A stretch of 64,000 nt of DNA from Pseudomonas juntendi (GCF_009932375.1 NZ_BLJG01000106.1:19635-83634); one strand, 5' to 3'. Shown: positions 16,131-26,063, numbered from the stretch's first letter. Numbers and translations are program-made. Notes: generated by a model from the letters alone, not told the origin.

Positions 16131-17336
16131 ATGGCAGTTGACCTGAGCTCATTACCTGAGAGGCGATTGCTACCCCGGCAACCTCGGCACTGGCGATGGG
16201 GTGTGGTCATCTTGCTTTGTTCGCTCGTCGTTGGCGGGTTGATGGTCCTGCGTTGGCGGGTGGACAGTTGGCATCCATCATTGTGGTTTTGGATCTGCGC
16301 ATTTTTAGGGGTTTTGATTACCGGGTTATTGTTCTACGCACTGCGTTTTTTGGCGTACGAGAAGCATCGAGATTATATAGAGGGTTGGAATGAGAGTCGC
16401 GATGAGTTGGAGCGATCACTCATTCTGCGCGGCCAGCCTACGGTTGCCGTATTGGCCGTATCCTATTGTTCCGGGGCGGGCAATAATAAACTTGCTCAGG
16501 CCCTGCGTTTGGGCAGTAAGCCTCTCCAGTCTATTTATCTGGAAGGGCAAGCCTTGACAATGCGGTTGAGCCAATTAAAACCGTCGGTACAAAATCACTC
16601 AAAATCCGAATACGCTAAGCGTTTACGTGGGTTTTTACAGCAAGTTGTACGTGGGTTGGAGTCTGATTTAGAGATCGGGGCGCGCAGTCTTGCTGTGGAT
16701 GTTCGTATCAGGCATAACCAAGTACTTTGCAATGAAGAGCTGCTGTCTATTTGGTCTGCAGTTACCACCAACCCCCGTTTAACTCATAACGTGGTCTTTG
16801 CGATGGACGATGATGGCGTCATGTGGCTGGACACCTGGTTGGATGCGCCGGAACGACATCAACTGTTAGTGTCCGTCGAAATTAATCTTTTTCTAGACCC
16901 CATTGCTGAACAGGCCGAGGCCGTGACAGCTGTGTTGTTGGGCTCTTCGCAGTGGTGTAACACGCAAAAAATTGATTCGATCGCCCTGGTTCATCGCCCT
17001 GTCCAACTTGAGTGCGCTGGTCGCTCTATCAAGGACGCAGTTACAGAAGCATTTCTTTGGGGGCAACTGCGTGCCGGAGAAGAAAGGTACTTCAGTTGGC
17101 AAGCTCAGGTGCCTGGCGACGTTTTACGTGAGACATGTATCGCTGTGAATGCAGCACGCTTCCCTTTTAACGTGGCCAGGTGTCATCGATTGGATGATTC
17201 GTTTGGTTTGCCTGGATGTGCAGTAGGTAATGTCGCATTAATCGTTGCTAGTGAGTGTGCCAAGGCGGAGGACGGTCCGCAGGTGGTCCTGCTACACGAT
17301 GCCTCTACTCAAATGTTTATTGTCCGGCCTGCATGA
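16131..17336 (+). CDS. T6SS-associated membrane protein of unknown function
   Basis: I do not recognise the family. The 401-residue protein has two N-terminal membrane segments (about residues 24-41 and 52-72) and a large soluble remainder without a known catalytic motif. It follows the PAAR gene by one base and precedes tssM by about 20 bp, so it is co-transcribed with the membrane-complex genes. Its composition is AT-rich like the effector module. It could be an accessory of the TssLM complex or part of the exchangeable module. Position alone supports either view. Confidence 0.6.
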   Translation: MAVDLSSLPERRLLPRQPRHWRWGVVILLCSLVVGGLMVLRWRVDSWHPSLWFWICAFLGVLITGLLFYALRFLAYEKHRDYIEGWNESRDELERSLILRGQPTVAVLAVSYCSGAGNNKLAQALRLGSKPLQSIYLEGQALTMRLSQLKPSVQNHSKSEYAKRLRGFLQQVVRGLESDLEIGARSLAVDVRIRHNQVLCNEELLSIWSAVTTNPRLTHNVVFAMDDDGVMWLDTWLDAPERHQLLVSVEINLFLDPIAEQAEAVTAVLLGSSQWCNTQKIDSIALVHRPVQLECAGRSIKDAVTEAFLWGQLRAGEERYFSWQAQVPGDVLRETCIAVNAARFPFNVARCHRLDDSFGLPGCAVGNVALIVASECAKAEDGPQVVLLHDASTQMFIVRPA

Positions 17337-17358
17337 GATCTTGAAATAGGGATTGATC

Positions 17359-20300
17359 GTGAAAAAGAAGAGAATCAGCGTCTGGATAGTGATCCTGTGT
17401 TTGCTCGTTGCGGGTGGGGTATTGATCTGGGTCGATAATCCCGTAGTGCAGGTGAGGAGTGAGACTGCACGCTTGCAATGGTCAGCAGTGTTGTTGATCG
17501 GCTGTTTGATATTTCTCTTTCTCGATGGCGTCGGCGAATTGGCTATCCGAATGTTGGGCGCGAGAGATTTTATTGCTCTGATGGGACAAAAGCTCGGAGC
17601 CAACTGGACTTTTTCGAATGGCAGTAACGTAGTTTCTAATGCTGAGGATCCATTTGGCGTACCCGAGTTGAGGGCGCATTTGAAGGGACGCTACGGCTTC
17701 TTCTGGCGGCGCAAAATTCGACTGTTGTTGGTGGTCGGTGAGTCTGAGCAGATCGAGGCGATTGCCCCTGGGTTGAGCGAGCAGCGTTGGCTGGAAGGGC
17801 AAAACACCGTGCTGCTGTGGGCCGGCAGCATCCAAGGTGAAGCGCAAGACGCGTTGCTTTTGCAGTGGCGCGGCCTATGCCGCAACTGTGCGCTCAATGG
17901 GGTGGTCTGGGTGTTGAACAAAGAGCAAAGCAATAACGTGAGCGCGATGAACGACAGCGTTCGTCGTTTGCAGAGTCTGGCCAAAACCCTTCGCTGCCAA
18001 TTGCTGCTGCATGTGTGGCAGGTCTGCGACAGTATGTGGCCGCAGCACGCGTGCGAAATCGGAGCGATAGGCTGCATGCTCCCGGTACCCTTATCGCCAG
18101 TGCGGCTCGCCGACCACTTGGGCATGCTCGCACAACCCTTACGTGAGCAGGGTCTATCGCAGCTTCAAAAAGACTCTGATCATGATTTCTTGCTTCGATT
18201 GTCACGCGATGTTGCGACCGATGGTGTCTCCGGATGGTGCGCTGCATTGTCCGCGCTGTTCCGGCGACGCGACGTTTGGTTGCGTGGCGTGTGGTTCAGC
18301 TTACCGCTGCGACTCCAGAACAACCTTCGCGTGGATCATCACTGGCCTGAAGACCCAGCATGGTCAGGGATCCTCAACGATCGATCCGCCCGAACCCAGC
18401 GACTGGGTTGGCACCCAGCCAGAGTCGCCTACGTTTCTGCGCTCGGCCTCGCTTTCATTTGGGGCATCGGTTTGCTGTTGTCGTTTGCGAGCAACCGTGC
18501 CGAGGTCGGTCAGATAGCGGCAGCGTACAGCGCTTTGCAACAGCCTGTAGCAGGTACAGACACTAAACAGGCACTGGGTGAGCTGGTACGCGAACTCTCC
18601 CGCCTGGACTACCGATCAGAACACGGCGCACCGTGGTACCAGCGCTTTGGCCTGAACCGGTCGCATGACCTGCGTGAAGCGGTGTGGCCGCTCTACATGC
18701 AAGCCAATAACCAACTGCTCCGCGACCCTGCCGTCTCTGAGCTGGAGAAACGGCTCAAAGCGTTGGTCAACTTGCCTCTGGCAAGCCCCCTGCGCGCCAC
18801 GCGGGCACAGCAGGCTTACAACTACCTCAAAGCCTATCTGATGCTGGCGCGCCCAGAAAAAGCCGATGCTGTTTTCTTGGCCGAGACTTTGGGCGCTGCT
18901 GAACCGGCATTGTGGACATTCTACGGCCAGCATCTGCCCGAGCACCCTGACTGGGCGATTAAGGCCGACCTCAGGTTGATCGCCCAAACACGCCAAGTGC
19001 TGCTGCGCGAACTGGGGCAACGAAACGCTGAAAGCAGCCTGTACCAGCACGTCCTCGATACCGCCGCTAACCACTATGCCCCAATGGCCTTGCAGCAGAT
19101 GGTTGGCGACACCGACGCGACCGCGCTGTTCACCAGCACCGGTCACGTCCCCGGCGCGTTCACCCGCGAAGCCTGGGAGGGCCAGGTCCGCATGGCTATT
19201 GACGACGCGGCCAATGCACGGCGTGAAGAAATCGACTGGGTATTGAGCGACAACGTGGGTGATGTCGCGGATGAACTGAGCCCTGAGCAACTGAAAGCGC
19301 GGCTGACCGCACGCTATTTCCGGGACTACAGCAGTGCCTGGCTGGCCTTTCTCAACAGCCTGCGTTGGCAGCAGAGCACAAGCCTGCATGATGTGACCGC
19401 CCAATTGACGCTGATGAGCGATGCCCGCCAGTCGCCCCTGATCGCCCTGATGAACACTCTGAGTTACCAAGGCCAGGCGGGTGTCCGTGGCCAGGCCCTG
19501 GCCGACTCGCTGATCGAATCGGCGCAGAAGCTGGTCGGGCAGAAAGCACCGCCGATGGTCGACCAGCTGGCTCAAGCGCCCAGCGGTCCACTCGACAGTA
19601 CCTTCGGTCCGCTGATGGCGTTACTGGGCAAAGCCCCCGAAGGCCGAGCCAGCAGTGACCACTTGAGCCTGCAAGCCTTCCTCACCCGCGTCACCAGCGT
19701 GCGACTGAAGCTTCAGCAGATCACCAACGCCCCAGACCCGCAGGCCATGACGCAAGTGCTGGCGCAAACCGTATTTCAAGGCAAGGGCGTCGACCTGACC
19801 GATGCGCAGGCCTACGGAAGCCTGATTGCCGCGAGCTTGGGCGCCGAGTGGGGCCCTGTAGCCCATGCGCTATTTGTGCAGCCGTTGACGCAGGCCTGGC
19901 AGCAGATCCTGCAGCCGTCTTCTGCTGGCCTGAACCGGGATTGGCAGCGCGCCATCGTCGATGAGTGGCATGGCGCCTTTGACAACCGTTACCCCTTTGC
20001 CGCCTCCAGCAGTGATGCATCCCTGCCCATGCTCGGGCAGATGATTCGGGCCGACTCCGGGCGCATCGAGCAATTCCTGCACCAGCAACTCAATGGCCTG
20101 GTGCGCAAAGAGGGGAGCCGCTGGGTGATCGATCCTCGCCAAAGCCAGGGCCTGCGTTTCAACCCTGCCTTTCTGGAAGCAATCAACCACCTCAGCCAAC
20201 TGGCGGACGTGCTCTATACCGACGGTGGCATGGGCATGAGCTTCGAGCTGCGCGGCAAACCCGTGCAGGACGTGGTGCAAACCCGCTTCGTGCTCAACGG

Positions 20301-20670
20301 CGAGCAGCATCATTACTTCAATCAGCGTGAGCGCTGGCAGCGCTTTAGCTGGCCAGGGCAGGGTGACCACCCCGGCATCAGCCTGACCTGGACCGGTATC
20401 CATGGCGGCGAACGGTTGTATGCGGACTACCAGGGCACCTGGGGTTTGATACGCCTGCTGGAAGAGGCCACCGTCACCCCGCTGGATGACGGCGACAGCC
20501 GCTTTCGGGTGGTACTGAGCGCGCCGGACGGCCTGGGCCTGACCTGGCACCTACGCACCGAGCTGGCTGACGGCCCGCTGACCTTGCTTAAGTTGCGCGG
20601 CTTCCGTCTGCCCAGGGACATCTTCCTCGTGGGTGATGCGCGCTTCGCGCATAACGGAGGCCCGCAATGA
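17359..20670 (+). CDS. tssM: T6SS membrane complex protein TssM (IcmF/VasK)
   Basis: This 1103-residue IcmF-family protein has two N-terminal membrane segments (about residues 8-62), a cytoplasmic domain, a third membrane segment near 355-375, and a long periplasmic region that reaches the TssJ lipoprotein. The motif APWYQRFGLNRSHDLREAVWP after the third segment is IcmF-typical. The usual P-loop is absent: the aligned position reads VVGESEQIEA instead of a GKT/S motif. The likely start is GTG at 17359; a TTG lies at 17353. The first 300 bp or so are AT-rich and the remainder GC-rich. The end overlaps tssA by four bases. Confidence 0.92.
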   Translation: MKKKRISVWIVILCLLVAGGVLIWVDNPVVQVRSETARLQWSAVLLIGCLIFLFLDGVGELAIRMLGARDFIALMGQKLGANWTFSNGSNVVSNAEDPFGVPELRAHLKGRYGFFWRRKIRLLLVVGESEQIEAIAPGLSEQRWLEGQNTVLLWAGSIQGEAQDALLLQWRGLCRNCALNGVVWVLNKEQSNNVSAMNDSVRRLQSLAKTLRCQLLLHVWQVCDSMWPQHACEIGAIGCMLPVPLSPVRLADHLGMLAQPLREQGLSQLQKDSDHDFLLRLSRDVATDGVSGWCAALSALFRRRDVWLRGVWFSLPLRLQNNLRVDHHWPEDPAWSGILNDRSARTQRLGWHPARVAYVSALGLAFIWGIGLLLSFASNRAEVGQIAAAYSALQQPVAGTDTKQALGELVRELSRLDYRSEHGAPWYQRFGLNRSHDLREAVWPLYMQANNQLLRDPAVSELEKRLKALVNLPLASPLRATRAQQAYNYLKAYLMLARPEKADAVFLAETLGAAEPALWTFYGQHLPEHPDWAIKADLRLIAQTRQVLLRELGQRNAESSLYQHVLDTAANHYAPMALQQMVGDTDATALFTSTGHVPGAFTREAWEGQVRMAIDDAANARREEIDWVLSDNVGDVADELSPEQLKARLTARYFRDYSSAWLAFLNSLRWQQSTSLHDVTAQLTLMSDARQSPLIALMNTLSYQGQAGVRGQALADSLIESAQKLVGQKAPPMVDQLAQAPSGPLDSTFGPLMALLGKAPEGRASSDHLSLQAFLTRVTSVRLKLQQITNAPDPQAMTQVLAQTVFQGKGVDLTDAQAYGSLIAASLGAEWGPVAHALFVQPLTQAWQQILQPSSAGLNRDWQRAIVDEWHGAFDNRYPFAASSSDASLPMLGQMIRADSGRIEQFLHQQLNGLVRKEGSRWVIDPRQSQGLRFNPAFLEAINHLSQLADVLYTDGGMGMSFELRGKPVQDVVQTRFVLNGEQHHYFNQRERWQRFSWPGQGDHPGISLTWTGIHGGERLYADYQGTWGLIRLLEEATVTPLDDGDSRFRVVLSAPDGLGLTWHLRTELADGPLTLLKLRGFRLPRDIFLVGDARFAHNGGPQ

Positions 20671-22253
20671 GCCTAAGCAGCCTGGTCGCGAGTTGCCTCC
20701 CGGATCGCGATGCACTCGCCTTGGCCCGTGAACACAGCCAATGCTGGGAAGCCTGGCTGTCCCCCATCAGCGTTGATACGCCCGTGGGTGAAGACCCCGG
20801 TTATGACGACGATTTCCAACGCATGCGCGAAGAGGTCAACCGGCTGTCCGGCGCAGATGTAGAGTTGGTCGCACAGCTTGGGCAACGGTTGCTGCAACAT
20901 GCCTGCAAAGACTTGCGCGTAGCGACGTATTACCTGTGGGCCCGCCTGCACACCGATGGGGAGCCCGGGCTGGCAGACGGCTTGAGCCTGCTGGCTGCGT
21001 TGCTGGAGCGGTATTCTGCGGACATCCTGCCGGCGCGCCCCAACAGCCGAAAAATGGCCTTGGAGTGGCTGGCCGGCAACCGGGTGCTGGCCAGTCTGTC
21101 GTTGTACCCCCAGGTGGTCAAGGCCGAGGTCCAGCGCACCGTGGCGGCGCTAGTGTGGCTGGAGCAGGGCTTCAGCGCTTGGCCAGAAGACCAACGACCA
21201 TGCCTGGACGGACTGTACACCGCGCTGTCCGCTCGCCTGGCAGTGGCGGGTGGTGTGGATGCGATCGTTCCGCAAACCAGTAGTGAATCTGCGCCAACTC
21301 ATTCGGCCACCCGCCCGAGTTCGTCGTCGATCAAGTCCGGGCGAGACTTGCTGGACAGCGGGCGGCAGTTAGCGACCTACCTGCGCGAGCAACCCGAAGG
21401 CTGGCTGGCGGCCCACCGGCTGATGAAGAGCTTGCGCTGGGACACCGTGCACCAAGTCCCGCCGCAAGACGCACAGGGCATAACCCGCCTGGCGCCCCCA
21501 CGTGGTGAATACCGTGTCCAGCTCAAGCGCTTGCACGTGCAGCAACGCTGGAGCGAATTGATCGACCAGGCCGAGCGCATGTACGCCGAGGGCGTCAACC
21601 ACTTCTGGCTGGACCTGCAATGGTATCTGCACCAGGCCTTGAACAAATCTCCGCACCCGCACAGTAGCTGGGCAGCCGTCATCAAACATGACCTGAACAC
21701 GCTGCTGCAGCGCTTGCCCGGGCTAGAAACGCTGTATTGGCGCGATGGCTCGGCCTTCGCAGATGAAACCACACGCGAATGGATCAACCAGCACGTCAGC
21801 GACAGCCGCGGCGCGCAATGGCTGCCTGCTGCAGCCTCGGCAACCCCCATGGCCAGTTGCGACATCCTTGCACTGGAACCCGATGCGCTGGCGCAAGCCG
21901 ATGCTGAGGGTGTCGAGCAGGCGCTGGCCTGGCTGGCAAACCGGCCGGATACGCAGGCCGGGCGCCAGCGCTGGTTGCTGCGCCTGCTGATGGCGCGGGT
22001 GGCCGAGCAATACGGCAAGGCCGAACTGGCGATTCATTTGTTCACGGAGCTGGATACCACCGCGCACCACCACGCATTGACCGACTGGGAGCCCGAGCTG
22101 ATCTTCGAGGTAAAGGCGCGTTTGCTCAAACTGCTGCGTTTGAAGGCCCAGCGCAACGATGCCGACCGGCCGGCCCTGGCACGGCAGATGGAGCGGCAGC
22201 TGGCGGCGTTGGTCGCCATTGACCCTGTACGTGCTGCGGTGCTGTGCAGCTAA
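20667..22253 (+). CDS. tssA: T6SS assembly protein TssA (ImpA family)
   Basis: This 528-residue protein carries the ImpA N-terminal domain (about 35-155, with VGEDPGYDDDFQRMREEVN) and a long C-terminal VasJ-type domain. TssA primes and coordinates polymerisation of tube and sheath at the baseplate. The ATG overlaps the tssM stop. The region near residues 205-230 is Ser-rich and probably a linker. A second, shorter TssA-like protein is encoded at 26085. Confidence 0.9.
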   Translation: MSLSSLVASCLPDRDALALAREHSQCWEAWLSPISVDTPVGEDPGYDDDFQRMREEVNRLSGADVELVAQLGQRLLQHACKDLRVATYYLWARLHTDGEPGLADGLSLLAALLERYSADILPARPNSRKMALEWLAGNRVLASLSLYPQVVKAEVQRTVAALVWLEQGFSAWPEDQRPCLDGLYTALSARLAVAGGVDAIVPQTSSESAPTHSATRPSSSSIKSGRDLLDSGRQLATYLREQPEGWLAAHRLMKSLRWDTVHQVPPQDAQGITRLAPPRGEYRVQLKRLHVQQRWSELIDQAERMYAEGVNHFWLDLQWYLHQALNKSPHPHSSWAAVIKHDLNTLLQRLPGLETLYWRDGSAFADETTREWINQHVSDSRGAQWLPAAASATPMASCDILALEPDALAQADAEGVEQALAWLANRPDTQAGRQRWLLRLLMARVAEQYGKAELAIHLFTELDTTAHHHALTDWEPELIFEVKARLLKLLRLKAQRNDADRPALARQMERQLAALVAIDPVRAAVLCS

Positions 22254-22276
22254 CTCACATTGATCAGGACCCTGTT

Positions 22277-24046
22277 TTGAATAAGGACAACCCAACCCTG
22301 CGCTACTTCGATGCCGAGATGCGCTACTTGCGCGAAGCGGGTAAAGAGTTCGCCCAGGCGTTCCCGGACCGTGCCGCGCAGCTGAACCTGGACAAACCCG
22401 GCGCGCAAGACCCCTATGTGGAGCGCCTGTTCGAGGGCTTCGCGTTTCTCATGGGGCGCCTGCGGGAAAAACTGGACGACGATTTGCCCGAACTGACCGA
22501 GGGGCTGGTCAGCCTGCTGTGGCCACACTACCTGCGCACCATACCCTCGCTGGCCATCGTTGAACTGATGCCAGATGTGAGCCAGATGAAAAGCAGCGAA
22601 ACCCTTGCCAGGGGCTTTGAGGTGCTGTCTCAGCCAGTGGGGCCACAACGTACCCGCTGCCGCTATTCCACAACACAGGCTCTGACACTACAACCGCTCC
22701 AGCTGGGCGCCGTACGTCTAGATAATGAACCCGACGGGCGCGCAGTGCTGCGCCTGCGTTTTGTCCGTGGGGACCTGGCCGACTGGAATCGGCTGGATCT
22801 GTCCCGACTACCGTTGTACTTGAATGCTGATGCAGCGTTGGCCAGCGCACTGCATCAAGCACTGACCTTGAAGGTAAAGGCACTGTACGTGCGAATACCG
22901 GGCGAGGCAGAGCGCCAGCTAATGGAAGGTCATTTCAAGCCCAAGGGCTTCGCCGACGATGACTGTCTTTGGCCCAAAGGCGACAGTGCCTTCAGCGGCT
23001 ATCAACTGTTGCTTGAGTACTTTACCTTCCGTGAGAAGTTCATGTTCGTCACACTGTGCGGGCTCGAGTCGCTAGCGATACCCGCGCAGGCCCCGTGGTT
23101 CGAACTGGAAGTGGTGCTTGATGAAGCGTGGTCGCATGCCTTCATCCCCAATCAGGATCACATTCGCTTGCACGCGGTGCCAGTGATCAACCTGTTTCCA
23201 CTGGAAGCCGACCCACTCAACCTGGACCCGCTGCAAAACGAGTACTTGCTTCGCCCGATGCGGCTGCAGGACGGGCACACGGAAATCTATTCCGTGGACA
23301 GGGTGTCCGGTTCGAAGAACAGTGTCCGGCACGACTATGTGCCTTTCAGCAGCTTTCGCCACAAGGGTGGCATGCTCCGCGATGAAGCGCCGGAGCGGTA
23401 TTTTCATACCCGGCTCAGGCAGGGCGCCAATGGCCTGCATGACACCTGGCTGATCCTGGGCGGGGAAGGCTTTGACAAGGACGTGCTGCTCCAGCGCAAC
23501 AGCCTGTCACTGCGCCTTACCGGGACCAATGGCCAACTGCCGCGCAAGGCGCTGCGCAGTACGTTGCTCGACGCTACCGCACAGTCCACCCAGGCCGGGC
23601 TGCAGGTGCGCAACCTGACCTCACCCACGCTGCCGAGCTACCCGCCCAATCGTGACCGTTTCCACTGGCGAGTGCTGAGCCATCTGGGCTCGAACTTCCT
23701 GCCCATGCTCAACAGTGCCGAAGTGCTGCGCGGCACGCTGGCCTTGTATGAGTGGACGGGTAGCGAAACCAATCGCCGTCGCCTGGAGGCCATCGTTGAG
23801 GTCAGGCATCACCTTATCCAGCGGTTCGAAAAAGGCTTTCTGCTGCGCGGCGTGGATATCGAAGTGACGCTCGACAGCAATGGCTTTTCCGGGGAGGGGG
23901 ACATTTGCCTGTTCGGTGAAATGCTCAGCCGCTTCTTCGCCCTGTATGCCGATATTCACTTGTGCACGCAATTGACCTTGATCCTGCAACCTACGGGGAG
24001 GTGCCTGCGATGGAGCGAACATCACAGTCAGCGTATTCCCGGCTGA
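22277..24046 (+). CDS. tssF: T6SS baseplate protein TssF
   Basis: This 589-residue VasA/ImpG-family protein is a baseplate wedge subunit. The family opening is clear: LRYFDAEMRYLREAGKEFA, followed by DPYVERLFEGFAFLMGRLR and KLDDDLPELTEGLVSLLWP. I chose TTG at 22277 because CAGGA lies 7 nt upstream and the N-terminus then matches the family. A GTG at 22244 would overlap tssA and add 11 unrelated residues. The 3' end overlaps tssG by 37 bp. Confidence 0.93.
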   Translation: MNKDNPTLRYFDAEMRYLREAGKEFAQAFPDRAAQLNLDKPGAQDPYVERLFEGFAFLMGRLREKLDDDLPELTEGLVSLLWPHYLRTIPSLAIVELMPDVSQMKSSETLARGFEVLSQPVGPQRTRCRYSTTQALTLQPLQLGAVRLDNEPDGRAVLRLRFVRGDLADWNRLDLSRLPLYLNADAALASALHQALTLKVKALYVRIPGEAERQLMEGHFKPKGFADDDCLWPKGDSAFSGYQLLLEYFTFREKFMFVTLCGLESLAIPAQAPWFELEVVLDEAWSHAFIPNQDHIRLHAVPVINLFPLEADPLNLDPLQNEYLLRPMRLQDGHTEIYSVDRVSGSKNSVRHDYVPFSSFRHKGGMLRDEAPERYFHTRLRQGANGLHDTWLILGGEGFDKDVLLQRNSLSLRLTGTNGQLPRKALRSTLLDATAQSTQAGLQVRNLTSPTLPSYPPNRDRFHWRVLSHLGSNFLPMLNSAEVLRGTLALYEWTGSETNRRRLEAIVEVRHHLIQRFEKGFLLRGVDIEVTLDSNGFSGEGDICLFGEMLSRFFALYADIHLCTQLTLILQPTGRCLRWSEHHSQRIPG

Positions 24047-25101
24047 AAGCAGCAGGGCTTTTGCAGGTGCTGCAGGGGCAGGTTGCCTCGGCCAATGTGT
24101 ATCGCGTGTGCCAGCTACTGGAGCAGGTACTGGCTGATCACCCGCCGTTAGGCAGCACCGCCCATCCAGGTGATGACGGGGTACGCTTTCGGCCTGATCC
24201 GGGGATGGGGTTTCCCGCAGGTGAGCTGAAGGCCATTGAGTCTGACGCCACCTGCCCCGAACGACCTATCACGATACGAACGCGGCTGCTGGGTTTGTAC
24301 GGTGTCGATTCGCCGCTGCCAACAGCCTACCTGGACGACATCGCCCAGCGCCGTGAAGGCCACGAAGCCGTTGAGGCGTTTCTCGACATCTTCAACCATC
24401 GGGTATTCACCCAGTTCTACCGGATCTGGCGTAAATACTCGTACCCCGCCACATTTCAGGCGGGCGGGGGCGATACCACCTCGCAATGCCTGTTGGGTTT
24501 GATCGGGCTCGGCATACCGGGTACGGCCGAGCGTATTGCCACGCCCATGTCACGCTTCCTGGCGCTGCTCAGCGTTATGCGCTTGCCCACCCGCAACGCC
24601 GAGGGCATTTCAGCGCTGGTCAAGCTGCTGGCTCCAGGTACCCAGGCACATGTCACCGGCCATTGGCCGCAACGTGTGGTAGTTGGGCGGCCAGCCAGCC
24701 TGGCAAAGGATAGCCCGGTCAGTCTCTCCCAAGGCTTGCCGCTAGGCACTGTCGGGCTTGATGCGAACAGCCAGTTGCGCCTCTTGCTGCACACCAATGA
24801 CCCGGATGAGGCGCGCGAGTGGCTGCCTGGTGGCCAGCTGCTGCTGGACATGCAAGTACTGCTGGAGGTGTACCTCGGGTGGCGCTGCACGGCCAGGCTA
24901 CAGCTTTCCATTGCGCTGCGTCTGTTACCCGTACCGGTGCTTGGCCATACGCAAGTGAGGCTGGGAATGACTGCAGTGCTGGGTTTGCCGGCAGGCGAAG
25001 AAGCTACGGCCCACACCATCACCATCAATCTGGGTCGTTATCAAGGCCTGAAACTGCACCCTTGCAACAGGGAGGTAGCGCATGTGGCGTACCACTTCTA
25101 A
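24010..25101 (+). CDS. tssG: T6SS baseplate protein TssG
   Basis: This 363-residue VasB/ImpH-family protein pairs with TssF in the baseplate wedge. Visible landmarks are VRFRPDPGMGFPAGEL near residue 60, LLGLYGVDSPLPTAYLDDI near 95 and FLDIFNHRVFTQFYRIWRK near 130. The start is the ATG at 24010, with GGGGAGG upstream, inside the end of tssF. The tssJ start lies inside its 3' end. Such nested overlaps indicate tight translational coupling. Confidence 0.93.
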   Translation: MERTSQSAYSRLKAAGLLQVLQGQVASANVYRVCQLLEQVLADHPPLGSTAHPGDDGVRFRPDPGMGFPAGELKAIESDATCPERPITIRTRLLGLYGVDSPLPTAYLDDIAQRREGHEAVEAFLDIFNHRVFTQFYRIWRKYSYPATFQAGGGDTTSQCLLGLIGLGIPGTAERIATPMSRFLALLSVMRLPTRNAEGISALVKLLAPGTQAHVTGHWPQRVVVGRPASLAKDSPVSLSQGLPLGTVGLDANSQLRLLLHTNDPDEAREWLPGGQLLLDMQVLLEVYLGWRCTARLQLSIALRLLPVPVLGHTQVRLGMTAVLGLPAGEEATAHTITINLGRYQGLKLHPCNREVAHVAYHF

Positions 25102-25618
25102 ACGCTTCACGGCCGTGGCGTTGGCGATACTGCTGGGCGGCTGCGGCCTCACCCAGAAGGTCGTTGACGGCACAGCCTCCACCGCCCATGCGATCTTCTA
25201 CAAGCAAGTCAAAACACTGCATCTGGATTTCACGGGGCGGGCAGCAATGAATACTGACAGCACCGAGATGAGCGGGTTGTCCGTTCCGGTGCTGATACGG
25301 GTCTACCAACTGCGTGATCACAAGGCACTGGACCGGGCCGCCTACGACGATCTTGTCAGCCACGGCGGGCGTGTGCTGGGTAGTGACTTGTTGAACGAAA
25401 AGGCTGTAGTGGTCAAACCTGGTGAAGCGGCTCAGCTCAGCACGCCTTTGCACAGTGAGTCTCGGTACATTGCCGTTGTTGCCTTGTTCCGAAACCCGGA
25501 CCTGGAGCAAGACGCGTGGCGCCTGACCTTGCAGCGTGATGACCTCGCCCCGGACCAGCCCAGGGTCATTGAACTGGGCGACAACCGCTTGAAGTTGCGC
25601 CCGCGCGCCGAGGGCTGA
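25082..25618 (+). CDS. tssJ: T6SS outer-membrane lipoprotein TssJ
   Basis: This 178-residue lipoprotein has a lipobox LLGGC with the lipidated Cys near residue 21, followed by a small beta-sandwich typical of TssJ (VLIRVYQLRDHKALDRAAYDD). It anchors the TssM periplasmic domain to the outer membrane. It starts inside the 3' end of tssG and is followed 4 bp later by tssE. Confidence 0.92.
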   Translation: MWRTTSKRFTAVALAILLGGCGLTQKVVDGTASTAHAIFYKQVKTLHLDFTGRAAMNTDSTEMSGLSVPVLIRVYQLRDHKALDRAAYDDLVSHGGRVLGSDLLNEKAVVVKPGEAAQLSTPLHSESRYIAVVALFRNPDLEQDAWRLTLQRDDLAPDQPRVIELGDNRLKLRPRAEG

Positions 25619-25622
25619 GCAC

Positions 25623-26063
25623 ATGACCGAGCCAGGCCCTTCGCTTTACGAAACGCTGCTGCAACATTACAGCGGCGAGCTGGAACTGCAGCGGGTCAGT
25701 GAGGATGACCAACTGACGCTCTCGGTTCTGGACAATCTCCAGCGCATTCTGAACAGCCGCGCCGGAACCCTCGCCCATCTGCCGGAATATGGCTTACCGG
25801 ATATGGGCACGGTTTTACAAGGGTTGCCTGCCTCGGCCCATGGCTTGATGAATGACATCGTGAGCACCTTGCGCAGATATGAGCCGCGGCTTGCAGAAGT
25901 CCGCATCCAGCTGCTAGCGCAGCGACGGCCGGGCCACCTGGAATACGCACTCGAAGTTCGCATCAACGGCGGTGGCCGGGTTGCCTTCGGGGCCACGCTT
26001 GCGCCAGATGGAAGGGTGGTCGTGCGTCACCTGAAGCGGGAAGGCTATCTCACCAAGCCATAG
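25623..26063 (+). CDS. tssE: T6SS baseplate protein TssE (gp25-like)
   Basis: This 146-residue protein belongs to the gp25/lysozyme-like baseplate family. The segment VLDNLQRILNSRAGTLAHLP followed by EYGLPD is the standard gp25 signature. TssE initiates sheath assembly on the baseplate. It sits between tssJ and the TssA-like/OmpA gene. Confidence 0.93.
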   Translation: MTEPGPSLYETLLQHYSGELELQRVSEDDQLTLSVLDNLQRILNSRAGTLAHLPEYGLPDMGTVLQGLPASAHGLMNDIVSTLRRYEPRLAEVRIQLLAQRRPGHLEYALEVRINGGGRVAFGATLAPDGRVVVRHLKREGYLTKP

